Below the pieces are notes generated by a model. That model searched no databases. It worked only from the letters and a program-made list of their open reading frames with translations, and was not told the DNA's origin. A program made the position numbers and the translations under genes. A stretch of DNA of 34,590 bases from the NCBI RefSeq assembly GCF_013372625.1, contig NZ_JABXFD010000363.1, positions 1 to 34,590 on the forward strand, given 5' to 3'. The stretch comes from Actinomadura sp. BRA 177 (GTDB taxonomy: Bacteria; Actinomycetota; Actinomycetes; Streptosporangiales; Streptosporangiaceae). Positions within the stretch are counted from its first letter, which is position 1. Every line of letters starts with the position of its first letter. This document shows positions 15,683 through 23,287 of this stretch, piece after piece.

Positions 15683-15883
15683 TTGACGCGCTCCCCAGTC
15701 AGAAGGACGGGGATTCGGTCTGTGCCACGCTCGTTATGGATGTGGCACTTCCGTGGCTTCCTGCTTCGGCGGGCTGTGCCCCCGACCGGAGTCCGGGGTC
15801 TTACCTGCCCTCCACAGGCGTTTAAGGTCTCCGCCTCCCCTGGACGACGCCCAGGGGTTTCCGTCCGGCGGCGACCGGATGCA
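15683..15883 (-). ncRNA. Putative omega-RNA at the 3' end of tnpB
   Basis: The 200 bp after the tnpB stop fold into successive stems on the minus strand: CCCCTGG/CCAGGGG (15855-15835 region), CCCCG/CGGGG around GACTCCGGT, GTGCCAC/GTGGCAC (15747-15721 region) and the terminal TCCCC/GGGGA foot. In characterised TnpB systems this segment is the scaffold of the guide RNA, and the guide is the flanking DNA just beyond the right end. Here that would begin GCCGTTGGTCGTACCGCC, read leftward from 15682. Confidence 0.6.
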
Positions 15884-16999
15884 TCACGTGGTGATACGGC
15901 GTCCTTCGGTCAGGATGTTGCGGGCGGCGTTGACGTCCCGGTCGTGCTCCGTCCCGCACTGCCCACAGATCCACTGGCGGACGTGCAGGGGTTTGGGGCC
16001 GTCACAGCGCCCGCAGGCCGAGCAGATCTGTGAGGACGGGAACGCCCGATCCACCCGCGCGAAGGTACGACCGTACCGCCGCGCCTTGTACTCCAGCATC
16101 CCGGTGAAGTTCGACCAGCCCGCATCGTGCACCGATTTGGCCAGCCGGGTGCGCGCCAGTCCCTTCACGTTCAGCGTCTCGACATAGACCGCTTGGTTCT
16201 CGCGGACCAGCATGGTGGAGAGCCGGTGATGGAACTCGCGGCGCGCGTCGGCGACCTCGGCGTACGCGCGGGCGACCTTCACACGTGCCTTGTCACGGTT
16301 GGCCGATCCCTTCTGTTTGCGGGAGAGTGCCTGCTGAGTTCTGCGGAGTCTCTTCTCGGCGCGGCGCAGGAACCTCGGGGAGGCGATCTTGCGGCCGTCG
16401 GAGGTGACCGCGAAGCAGCCCAGCCCCAGATCGACGCCCACGTCGGCCGTGGTGGCGGGCGGGTCGGGCACGTCAGCGACCTCGACGACGAACGAGCAGA
16501 AGTACCGGCCCGCGGCATCCTGAATCACTGTCACCGTCGAGGGAATCGACGGCAGCCGCCTCGACCACTTCACCTTCACCTGGCCGATCTTGGGCAGGGC
16601 GAGCTTCCCACCACCGGTGATCGACCAGCGGGCGTTGGAGGTGAACCGGACCGATTGGCGCTTGTCTTTGCGGGACTTGAACCGGGGCGCGCCCATCCTC
16701 GGGCGTTTGCCGGCTAGGCCGTCGAAGAAGTTGCGGTAGGCGGACTCCAGGTCCCGCAGGGACTGCTGCAGCACCACCGCCGACACCTCGCCCAGCCACG
16801 CCCGTGCGGGCGTCTTCTTTGCCTCGGTCAAGGCTGCCGACAGTTCGGCGGCCTTCGGAAACGACAGCCCGGCTTCGTGTGCGATCTGCCGTGCCCGCAG
16901 AGCGTCGTTGTAGACCACGCGCGCGCACCCGAATGCCCGTGCCAATGCTTGGCACTGCACGGCGGTGGGGTAAAGCCGAAACACATATCGGAGCTGCAC
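15884..16999 (-). CDS. tnpB: TnpB, RNA-guided nuclease of IS200/IS605 elements
   Basis: This 371-residue protein is a complete TnpB, an RNA-guided DNA endonuclease ancestral to Cas12. It has the N-terminal helix-turn-helix-like segment (YVFRLYPTAVQCQALARAFG), the beta-barrel region, and the split RuvC nuclease with Asp190 (GVDLGLGCFAV), Glu274 (VYVETLNVKGL) and Asp355 (HDRDVNAARNI). Between the last two is a zinc finger with Cys326, Cys329, Cys345 and Cys348. All catalytic residues are present, so it may be active. The start is GTG at 16999 without a ribosome site; the only upstream in-frame region is closed by a TAA. Its role would be to cut empty donor sites and so retain the element. Confidence 0.93.
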   Translation of the reverse strand: MQLRYVFRLYPTAVQCQALARAFGCARVVYNDALRARQIAHEAGLSFPKAAELSAALTEAKKTPARAWLGEVSAVVLQQSLRDLESAYRNFFDGLAGKRPRMGAPRFKSRKDKRQSVRFTSNARWSITGGGKLALPKIGQVKVKWSRRLPSIPSTVTVIQDAAGRYFCSFVVEVADVPDPPATTADVGVDLGLGCFAVTSDGRKIASPRFLRRAEKRLRRTQQALSRKQKGSANRDKARVKVARAYAEVADARREFHHRLSTMLVRENQAVYVETLNVKGLARTRLAKSVHDAGWSNFTGMLEYKARRYGRTFARVDRAFPSSQICSACGRCDGPKPLHVRQWICGQCGTEHDRDVNAARNILTEGRRITT

Positions 17000-17073
17000 A
17001 GGGTAACAGTATGATTACTTTGCGTTGACTGTACGCAGAGAACCCTGCAGGCGCTGCCTGGGGAACGGCGGGG

Positions 17074-17946
17074 TCAGCGGTAGGAGTCGAAGGTCATCGA
17101 GCCGTTGAAGGCGGCGCCGGGGGCCTGCGCGTTCAGCTGGATCGACGTCGGGCGGGCCTTGCTGTCGGCCCACAGGTCGAGGCCGCAGCCGGTGGAGTCC
17201 GGGATCCAGGCGCGGAAGCGGGTCGCCGCGTCCTGCGGCAGCAGCGCGTAGACGCTGCCCATGAGCGCCTGCGCCGAGAACTGCGTCTTGCCGGACGCGT
17301 CGGGCTCGCTCGCGGTCATCCCGGGCAGCGTCCCGATCATGAAGGTGAACTGCCGGGGGTCGGAGTCGTTCTGCAGCTTGCCCAGCTGCGCCGCGGTGAG
17401 CGTGGACTTCGTCCACTTCTCGCCGTCGAAGCCCTTGAGGACGTTCCCGCTGACGACCACCTTCTGGGTGACCTTGCTCGCCTCGCCGTCCTGCTGCGTC
17501 GTGGTGACGCCGGTGGCGCTCATCGCGAACTTCGGCCACAGGGTGAACGAGGCCGTCTCGACGGCGTGCTGGTAGTCGCCGTTCGCTCCGATCGTCACCT
17601 TCATGTCCGTCTTGCGGGTGAAGGCGTGCAGGCTGGGACCCGGCTGGGGCGGTGCCGTGGGCAGGCCGTGCGCGCCGCCGCCGTTCCCGGTGCCGGGGGC
17701 GCCGGCGCCGGGGGCGTTGCCCGTGCCCGGGGCCGGTGCGGCGGACGCGCCCGGCGTGACGGTGCCGGACGCGGCGCCGTTCGGGTTGGTCTGGTCCTGC
17801 TGGGCCATGGCCGCGGCGGGCGGCATCGACCCGGCGTCCTTCTGGGAGTCCCCGCCGACCTTGACGACCATGAGGATGGCCGTGGGCACGACGGCCACCG
17901 CGGTGACGGCGGAGATGGCGATGGCCCGGTCGGTACGACGCTTCAC
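17074..17946 (-). CDS. LppX/LolA-like exported protein, paralogue 3
   Basis: This 290-residue protein has a membrane helix near the N-terminus (about 9-28) but no lipobox, then a Gly/Pro/Ala-rich linker (about 38-105) and a half-barrel-type domain. The motif LDLWADSKARPTSIQLN parallels FDLWxDxxxLPR of paralogues 1 and 2, so it is a diverged member with a different anchor. It contains one cysteine near that motif. The start is GTG at 17946 with no ribosome site; a leaderless or weakly translated mRNA is possible. It may handle lipids like its relatives, which is inference. Confidence 0.75.
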   Translation of the reverse strand: MKRRTDRAIAISAVTAVAVVPTAILMVVKVGGDSQKDAGSMPPAAAMAQQDQTNPNGAASGTVTPGASAAPAPGTGNAPGAGAPGTGNGGGAHGLPTAPPQPGPSLHAFTRKTDMKVTIGANGDYQHAVETASFTLWPKFAMSATGVTTTQQDGEASKVTQKVVVSGNVLKGFDGEKWTKSTLTAAQLGKLQNDSDPRQFTFMIGTLPGMTASEPDASGKTQFSAQALMGSVYALLPQDAATRFRAWIPDSTGCGLDLWADSKARPTSIQLNAQAPGAAFNGSMTFDSYR

Positions 17947-18056
17947 GAGGACAATTCAACACCAAGTTCCCCGTAGGCAACAAAGCAACCCGGGAACGAA
18001 TTGTCCGGTTCCGGACTGGGATCTGTGTATCCACCGTGGTCCGTGCTAGGCGGATC

Positions 18057-18090
18057 ACCGCACGTGGCAGGGCGCCCTGCCAGGTGCGGT
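18057..18090 (-). terminator. 34-bp near-perfect palindrome after hyuB
   Basis: ACCGCAC (18057-18063) pairs with GTGCGGT (18084-18090), and the inner TGGCAGGGCGCCCTGCCA (18065-18082) is a perfect palindrome; only 18064/18083 mismatch. It starts seven bases after the hyuB stop, so it is most likely its terminator. Confidence 0.75.
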
Positions 18091-18096
18091 CCGGCT

Positions 18097-19860
18097 TCAG
18101 GCGGCTCGGCGGGACCGCGTCGCCTCCTCGTCCACGGCCAGGGTGTCGTCGGCGGGGTCGCCGGTGAAGACGACGCCGTAGACGTCTTCGGCCGCTTCGC
18201 GGGAGATGTATCCCTCCAGGTAGTCGTGCAGCACGCGCTCCGGTTCTCGTTCGGTGGGCGGGCCGTAGCCGCCGCCCCCGCCGTGCTCCCCGTACAGCCG
18301 GTCGCCCGGCCGCAACTCGATCTGGGCCATCGGGTCGGTGCGGGTGCGCGTCCCGTCCGCGCCGATCAGGTACGCGACGCCGAGGCTGCCGTCCCCGCCG
18401 CCGCGGGCACCCCGCGCGGGACGCTCGTGGCCGTCGATGTTGAACGCCGCGCTCATCGGCGCGTGCCGAGGGCCGAACTCCACGGTCGTGGACACCGCGC
18501 CGCGCCGCCGTCCGGCGCCGCCGCTGTCGGTCGCGATGCGCAGGTGGTCGAACAGGACCGGATACTTCAGCTCGTTGAGCTCGATGCTGTCGCGGTACAC
18601 CAGCCCGGCGCCGCACGGCGCGTTGTAGGTCACCCAACCGTCGGTGCGCGGGGTCGCGGGGCCGCCGTTCGTGCCCACGATCAGCTGGTTGATGTACCCG
18701 CCGCCGGTGCGCGGGTCGTGCCCGGCGACCACCGAGAAGCCCGCGCCCGTGACCGCGCCGCCCTGGGCCAGGCCGTAGCCGTCGCCGAGCTCGGAGAACG
18801 CGTGCTGGGTGATGTTGATGATTCGGTCGGCGAGGTTGGTGGTGGCCATCGAACAGCACGTCGGATGCTCCGGGATCCCCACCACGCAGTTCTCCCGCAG
18901 CTGGACGGTGATGCGGCGGAACGTCCCCGAGTTGACCGGGACACCCGACCCGACCACGTTGAGGACGCCGGTGATCGCGTTGTTGATCGCGCACGCCTCG
19001 GACTGGTTGATGCCGGCGGGCACGCAGTCGATGTTGTCGCGCAGGTCGACCTCGACCGTCTCCTCGTCCGGGTCGACCGTCACCTTGATCTTCACTGGGA
19101 CGCCCTCGGTGAGCGGGCCGAACGGGTCGTGCGCGCCCTCTCCCTCCACGGTCGCGGCGGGCAGCTTCGCGATCGCCGCGCGCATCCGCCGCTCGGAGTA
19201 GTCCAGCCATTCGCCGACGAACTCCCGGAGCGTGTCGACGCCGTACCGCTCGGCGGCCTGCTTCAGCCGGCGCTCCGCGATCCGCGCCGCGCCCAGCATC
19301 GCCAGGTAGTCGCCGTACCACTGGTCGGGGACGCGGATGCGGCGGCGGCACATCCGGATGACGTCCTCGATGTCGGTGTAGTCACGCTGGATCTGGGTCA
19401 TCGAGAAGCACAGCGCGCCCTCCTCGTAGATGTCCTTCGCCAGCGGGTGGTACGTCGACGGGATGCTGTTGCCGGTGTCGGCCTGGTGCGCCTTCGCGGC
19501 CGCGGTGAACACGTGCACGCCGTCGATGAACACCGGTACCAGGATCGTATGGTCGGCGTGGTGGGTGTTGCCGATGTACGGGTCGTTGTCCAGGTAGGCG
19601 TCGCCCTCGGTGAAACCGGGATGCATCCGGCGCATCGCCGCGGTCTGCAGGTGCGTCCCGAAGACGTGCACGGGCAGCGCCTCCGCGCTGGACAGCAGCT
19701 GGTCGTCGGCTGTGACGATCGCGCAGGAGAAGTCCCGCGCCACCGACATCACCGTGGAGCGGCCAGTCCGCAGCAGCGTGTTGGTCATCTCGCGGACGAT
19801 CGCGTCGAACCGGTTGGCCAGCACCGCCAGCAGCGCCGGATCCATGGTGCTCGTGCTCAT
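18097..19860 (-). CDS. hyuB: Hydantoinase B/oxoprolinase-family subunit
   Basis: This 587-residue cytosolic protein is the B subunit of an ATP-dependent hydantoinase/oxoprolinase/acetone carboxylase-type enzyme. Family features are GDAYLDNDPYIGNTHHADH near 87-105, the RDNIDCVPAGINQSEACAINN region, GTNGGPATPRTDGW, and the glycine-rich YGEHGGGGGYGPP near the end. The start at 19860 gives MSTSTMDPALL; the frame extending to 20277 overlaps hyuA and is rejected. ATG and the hyuA TGA overlap (ATGA), so the two are coupled and expressed in equal amounts. The substrate is unknown: a cyclic amide, 5-oxoproline or a ketone are all possible. No third carboxylase subunit is present. Confidence 0.92.
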   Translation of the reverse strand: MSTSTMDPALLAVLANRFDAIVREMTNTLLRTGRSTVMSVARDFSCAIVTADDQLLSSAEALPVHVFGTHLQTAAMRRMHPGFTEGDAYLDNDPYIGNTHHADHTILVPVFIDGVHVFTAAAKAHQADTGNSIPSTYHPLAKDIYEEGALCFSMTQIQRDYTDIEDVIRMCRRRIRVPDQWYGDYLAMLGAARIAERRLKQAAERYGVDTLREFVGEWLDYSERRMRAAIAKLPAATVEGEGAHDPFGPLTEGVPVKIKVTVDPDEETVEVDLRDNIDCVPAGINQSEACAINNAITGVLNVVGSGVPVNSGTFRRITVQLRENCVVGIPEHPTCCSMATTNLADRIINITQHAFSELGDGYGLAQGGAVTGAGFSVVAGHDPRTGGGYINQLIVGTNGGPATPRTDGWVTYNAPCGAGLVYRDSIELNELKYPVLFDHLRIATDSGGAGRRRGAVSTTVEFGPRHAPMSAAFNIDGHERPARGARGGGDGSLGVAYLIGADGTRTRTDPMAQIELRPGDRLYGEHGGGGGYGPPTEREPERVLHDYLEGYISREAAEDVYGVVFTGDPADDTLAVDEEATRSRRAA

Positions 19861-21938
19861 TTCTGGTCCGCCTCCATCAGGTAGTTGCCGTCCTCGGTCA
19901 CCGTGACCGTCCACTCCGGCTGGACGACGAGGGTGCTCGTCCGGTCCGCGATGATCGCCGGGCCGGGGACCACCGCGCCGGCGGGCAGGTCGGTGCCGGT
20001 GTGGATCGGGGTGGTGACCAGCCCGCGCCCCGGGAAGTACGCCTGCGCGTTCTCGTCCGCGGCCTTTCCGGAGCCGGCGCGGGCCGCCATGCGGGGACGG
20101 CGGTCGTCGCCGACGGGCGCGGTGAGGCGCAGCCGCCAGGTCAGTGTCTCGACCGTCTGGCCCGGCTCCGCGACCGCGAAGATCCGCTCGTGCTCGGCGT
20201 CGAACGCGGCGGACAGCGCCTTCACGTCCTCCGCCGAATCGAACCGGGCGGACGGGACGGGCAGCTCGATGTCCCACACCTGGAACGCGTATCGGGCCTC
20301 CACGAACAGATCACGCCGGGCGTCGCCGATTCCGCGCTCGGCGAGCCGCGCCGCGAACGCGTCCGCGCGGGCGTTCAGCTCGTCCAGCACCGCGTTGACC
20401 TTGTCGTGGTCGAACGCGGCGGTGGTCGTCGGGCAGCTTCCGGTGAACTCGGCGACGATGTCGGAGTACTGGCCGCCGACCGCCGACAGCGCGCCCGCCG
20501 TGCGCGGGATCAGCACGCGGCGGCAGCCCAGCTCGCCGACGATCCGCGCGATGGTGAGCCCGGCCGCGCCGCCGCCCGCGACGAACACGCTCTCCCGCGG
20601 GTCGAGGCCCTCGTTCACCGTGATGTCGCCGATCGCGCCGACCATCACCTCGGACGCGACGGCCTGCACCGCGTCGGCGGCCTTCGGCGCGTCCAGCCCG
20701 AGCCGCTCGCCCAGCTCCTCGATGACCTTCCAGGCGGCGTCGGCGTCCAGCGTCATCCGGCCGCCGAGGAAGTGCGCCGGGCTGAGGTAGCCGAGCACGA
20801 CGGCGGCGTCGGTGACCGTGGGCCGCGTGCCGCCCCGCCCGTAGCAGGCGGGGCCGGGCCGCGCGCCCGCCGACTGCGGGCCGACCCGCAGCAGCCCGCC
20901 GTCGTCCACCCACGCGATCGAGCCGCCGCCCGCGCCGACGCTGCGCACGTCCACCGACGACGTCGCCACCAGGTGGCCGAGGAACCGCTCCCCCAGCCAC
21001 GTCTCGCGGGTGAAGTTGATCGTGCCGTCGCGGACGACGCTGACGTCGAAGCTGGTGCCGCCCATGTCGCACACGACCACGTCGCCGGCCGACAGCTCGG
21101 CCTCGGCGTAGGTCTTCCCCGCCACCGGTGCCAGCGCGGGGCCCGACTTCACCGAGAAGATCGGACGTTCGGCCAGGTCGGGGATGTGCATGATGCCGCC
21201 GTAGGACGTCGCGGCCACCAGCTCGCCGGTGAAGCCGACCTCGGCCAGGTCCTCGGCGACCGCCGCGAGATGCGCGCCCATCAGCGGCTTCAGCGACGCG
21301 TCGAGCGCGGTCGCCGAAGCCCGCCGATACTCCCGGACGACCGGGTTAAGCCGGTGCGACAAGGTGCAGGGGACGTCCGGCAGCTCATCGGCCAGGATCT
21401 CCGAGACCCGCAGCTCGTGCGCCGAGTTGGCCACCGACCACAGCAGGCAGACCGCCACGGCCTCGACGCCCCGTTCGGCGAGGTTGCGGGCGATCCGCCG
21501 GACCGCCGCCTCGTCCAGCGGGGTCACGATGCCGCCTTCGGCGTCGATGCGGCCGGGCACCTCGAACGTCAGCCGGCGCGGCACATACGGCTCGGGGTAG
21601 GGGACGTCGAGGTCGAACGGATTCGACTTGCCGCCCTCGCGCAGCACCAGCACGTCCGGGAAGCCCTCGGTGGTCAGCAGCGCCGTCTTCGCGGTCGTCC
21701 GCTCCAGGACGGCGTTGGTGGCACGGGTCGTGCTGTAGACGAACAGGTCGGTGCCGGCGAGCACGTCCGGCACGGTGGCGCCGAGCCCGGCCGCGACGTT
21801 CTCCAGCGCGTCGCGCACTCCGGTGAACGCGCGCTCAGGAGTGGTCGGCGCCTTGCCGATGAGCAGCTCGCCGTCCGCGCCGACCACGACGACGTCGGTG
21901 AACGTCCCGCCGACGTCCACGGTGATTCGGTAACCCAT
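19857..21938 (-). CDS. hyuA: Hydantoinase A/oxoprolinase-family subunit
   Basis: This 693-residue protein is the A subunit, which binds ATP through an ASKHA-type fold. VDVGGTFTD (8-16) is the N-terminal phosphate loop, VCDMGGTSFDVSVV the second, and VGAGGGSIAWVD and FVAGGGAAG follow; the C-terminal part carries the FEVPGRIDAEGG-related core and a final beta domain. It activates an amide or enol substrate with ATP, together with HyuB. GGGAGAG precedes the ATG by a few bases. Its promoter faces two tetR genes and carries two palindromic operators, so one of these regulators very likely controls it. Confidence 0.93.
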   Translation of the reverse strand: MGYRITVDVGGTFTDVVVVGADGELLIGKAPTTPERAFTGVRDALENVAAGLGATVPDVLAGTDLFVYSTTRATNAVLERTTAKTALLTTEGFPDVLVLREGGKSNPFDLDVPYPEPYVPRRLTFEVPGRIDAEGGIVTPLDEAAVRRIARNLAERGVEAVAVCLLWSVANSAHELRVSEILADELPDVPCTLSHRLNPVVREYRRASATALDASLKPLMGAHLAAVAEDLAEVGFTGELVAATSYGGIMHIPDLAERPIFSVKSGPALAPVAGKTYAEAELSAGDVVVCDMGGTSFDVSVVRDGTINFTRETWLGERFLGHLVATSSVDVRSVGAGGGSIAWVDDGGLLRVGPQSAGARPGPACYGRGGTRPTVTDAAVVLGYLSPAHFLGGRMTLDADAAWKVIEELGERLGLDAPKAADAVQAVASEVMVGAIGDITVNEGLDPRESVFVAGGGAAGLTIARIVGELGCRRVLIPRTAGALSAVGGQYSDIVAEFTGSCPTTTAAFDHDKVNAVLDELNARADAFAARLAERGIGDARRDLFVEARYAFQVWDIELPVPSARFDSAEDVKALSAAFDAEHERIFAVAEPGQTVETLTWRLRLTAPVGDDRRPRMAARAGSGKAADENAQAYFPGRGLVTTPIHTGTDLPAGAVVPGPAIIADRTSTLVVQPEWTVTVTEDGNYLMEADQK

Positions 21939-21960
21939 CCACTCTCCCCGCAGGCCAGGA

Positions 21961-21993
21961 CTGAATAGTGATTCAGTGGTGAATCTATATTCG
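21961..21993. promoter_or_regulatory. Tandem TetR-type operators before hyuA
   Basis: CTGAATAGTGATTCAG (21961-21976) is a perfect 6-bp inverted repeat, and TGAATCTATATTCGG (21980-21994) repeats the TGAAT-N4-ATTC pattern with its centre 18 bp further on. Both lie in the hyuA promoter region, 22-55 bp upstream of its start. They share sequence with a third copy on the tetR start codon. Confidence 0.7.
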
Positions 21994-22048
21994 GGCTTCT
22001 CGCCCGGTCAATCCCCTGGTCGCCAACTTCCCCATGGTCGTGGAGTGC

Positions 22049-22072
22049 TATCGTCCTGAACTATGATTCAGG
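22049..22072. promoter_or_regulatory. tetR promoter and overlapping operator; likely leaderless start
   Basis: CTGAACTATGATTCAG (22056-22071) matches the operator at 21961-21976 at 13 of 16 bases, and within it lies the ATG of the first tetR (22063). TATCGT (22049-22054) is a plausible -10 element eight bases before that ATG, which leaves no room for a ribosome site. The mRNA is therefore probably leaderless and its start is covered by the operator. Confidence 0.6.
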
Positions 22073-22632
22073 CAGGCACCCGGCGGGCGCTGCTCGACGC
22101 CGCTCGGGAGGTGTTCGTCTCCAAGGGCTACACGGCCGGACGGATCGCCGACGTCACCGAGGCCGCGGGCGTGTCCGTCGGCACCTTCTACACGCACTTC
22201 GGCGGCAAGCGGGAGCTGCTCGACGCCCTGCTCGGCGAACTGGCGTCGGAGATGTTCGAGGCACCGGACGGCGACCGTCCCGCCGAGGAGCGCCTCCGCC
22301 TCCTCAACCGCCGCTACCTCGGCGCCTTCGCCGACGACGCCGCGCTCTGGTACGCCGTCGAACGCGCGGCGCTCACCAGCGAGGAGGTCGCCGGCACCCT
22401 CGCCGCCCACCGGGAGCGGCAGGTCGCCCGGATCGCCGGGCTGATCCGGGACTGGGCGGGCCACGGCCTGCTGCCCCTGCCCGCCGACCCCGAGTTCACC
22501 GCGTTCTCGCTGATCGCGATGACCGAGGAGCTGTCCTACATCTGGTTCGTGTACGAGTCCGCGCCCGACCTCGACGACGCCGCCCGCCACCTGGCCGTCC
22601 TGTGGTGCCGGCTGCTGGGGGCGTCCCGGTGA
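22063..22632 (+). CDS. TetR-family regulator, probable hyuAB repressor
   Basis: This 189-residue protein has the TetR N-terminal helix-turn-helix (IADVTEAAGVSVGTFYTHFGGKREL, residues about 28-52) and an all-helical ligand domain ending in the WCRLLGASR helix. It is divergent from hyuAB. The start at 22063 lies inside an operator that resembles two others in the hyuA promoter, so autorepression and repression of hyuAB are likely. The stop overlaps the GTG of the next tetR (GTGA), so the two are translated together. The ligand is probably the substrate or product of HyuAB, which is inference. Confidence 0.92.
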   Translation: MIQAGTRRALLDAAREVFVSKGYTAGRIADVTEAAGVSVGTFYTHFGGKRELLDALLGELASEMFEAPDGDRPAEERLRLLNRRYLGAFADDAALWYAVERAALTSEEVAGTLAAHRERQVARIAGLIRDWAGHGLLPLPADPEFTAFSLIAMTEELSYIWFVYESAPDLDDAARHLAVLWCRLLGASR

Positions 22633-23216
22633 CCCGGCAGGCGAGGCGCGCGCGGGGCGCGCTGCTGCGCGCCGGCCGCAAGGTGTTCGAGGACAAGGGC
22701 TACTACGGCGCCCGCATCGCCGACGTCGCGGCGGAGGCCGGGATGGCGGTCGGCAGCTTCTACACCTACTTCGACTCCAAGGAGGCCCTCTTCCGCGACG
22801 TGCTGATCGAGGTCGAGGACGAGGTGTACGGCGAACTCTCACCCGCCGGGCCGCAGCCTGAAGACCCTCGCGAGCGCATCTACCAGACCAACCTGCTCTA
22901 CTTCACCGCGTTCCAGCGCAATGTCGGCTTCTGGCGCGCCGTGGAAGAGTCGGCGCTCACCAACCCCGACGCCCGCCGGGTACTGGCCGAGCGGCGCCGC
23001 TACTACCGGGGACGGACGCGCCGCGCGCTGGCCCGCTGGCAGGACCGCGGGCTGATCGGCGACGACCTCGATCTCGACTTCGCCGCCGCCGCACTGGGCG
23101 CGATGACCGAACGCTGCGCCTACCTGTGGTTCATCTTCGGCAATCCCATCGCCCCGGAGGAGGCCGCCACCAAGATCACCGACCTGTGGCTGACAACCCT
23201 CGGCCTACCCGCCTAA
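22629..23216 (+). CDS. TetR-family regulator, second of a coupled pair
   Basis: This 195-residue protein has a helix-turn-helix (IADVAAEAGMAVGSFYTYFDSKEAL) very close to that of its upstream neighbour, and a ligand domain with ALGAMTERCAYLWFIFGNP, parallel to ALTSEE and MTEELSYIWFVY in the neighbour. The two are probably an old tandem duplication. The GTG start at 22629 overlaps the upstream TGA, which fixes the start; the longer frame to 22602 lies inside the first gene. It could form homodimers or heterodimers with its partner, or control the convergent acyl-CoA ligase. Confidence 0.9.
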   Translation: MTRQARRARGALLRAGRKVFEDKGYYGARIADVAAEAGMAVGSFYTYFDSKEALFRDVLIEVEDEVYGELSPAGPQPEDPRERIYQTNLLYFTAFQRNVGFWRAVEESALTNPDARRVLAERRRYYRGRTRRALARWQDRGLIGDDLDLDFAAAALGAMTERCAYLWFIFGNPIAPEEAATKITDLWLTTLGLPA

Positions 23217-23223
23217 CCCGCCT

Positions 23224-23287
23224 CGTTGACTTGCGGCGTGTTGCCCTTATGAGCGGCCGGATAAGGGCAACACGCCGCAAGTCAACG
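23224..23287. terminator. 27-bp perfect inverted repeat, bidirectional terminator
   Basis: The arms 23224-23250 and 23261-23287 are perfect complements around a 10-bp loop (GAGCGGCCGG). They lie between convergent genes: seven bases after the tetR stop, and the right arm includes the stop codon of the acyl-CoA ligase. There is no T-tract. Its perfection is unusual for a terminator; a small mobile palindrome is another reading. Confidence 0.75.

Larger units (their letters stand above)
15683..17037 (-). mobile_element. IS200/IS605-type element with TnpB only
   Basis: The element has tnpB and no tnpA, so it depends on a transposase elsewhere or is stranded. The right end on the minus strand shows the actinobacterial end pattern: a TCCCC...GGGGA foot hairpin, then GCGCGTCAA, ending with the TCAA-type cleavage motif at 15683. 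At the left side a small hairpin TGCGT/ACGCA (17037-17021) lies upstream of tnpB; the exact left border is uncertain and may lie up to 17073. Such elements make no target duplication. Confidence 0.75.

Noticed and set aside
15683-17037. CRISPR-Cas12 locus
   Set aside because: The nuclease is short (371 residues) with IS200/IS605 ends, and no repeat-spacer array or adaptation genes are present. It is a TnpB element.
18097-21938. Acetone or acetophenone carboxylase complex
   Set aside because: HyuA and HyuB relatives are present, but the additional subunits of those carboxylases are not, so the general hydantoinase/oxoprolinase name is safer.
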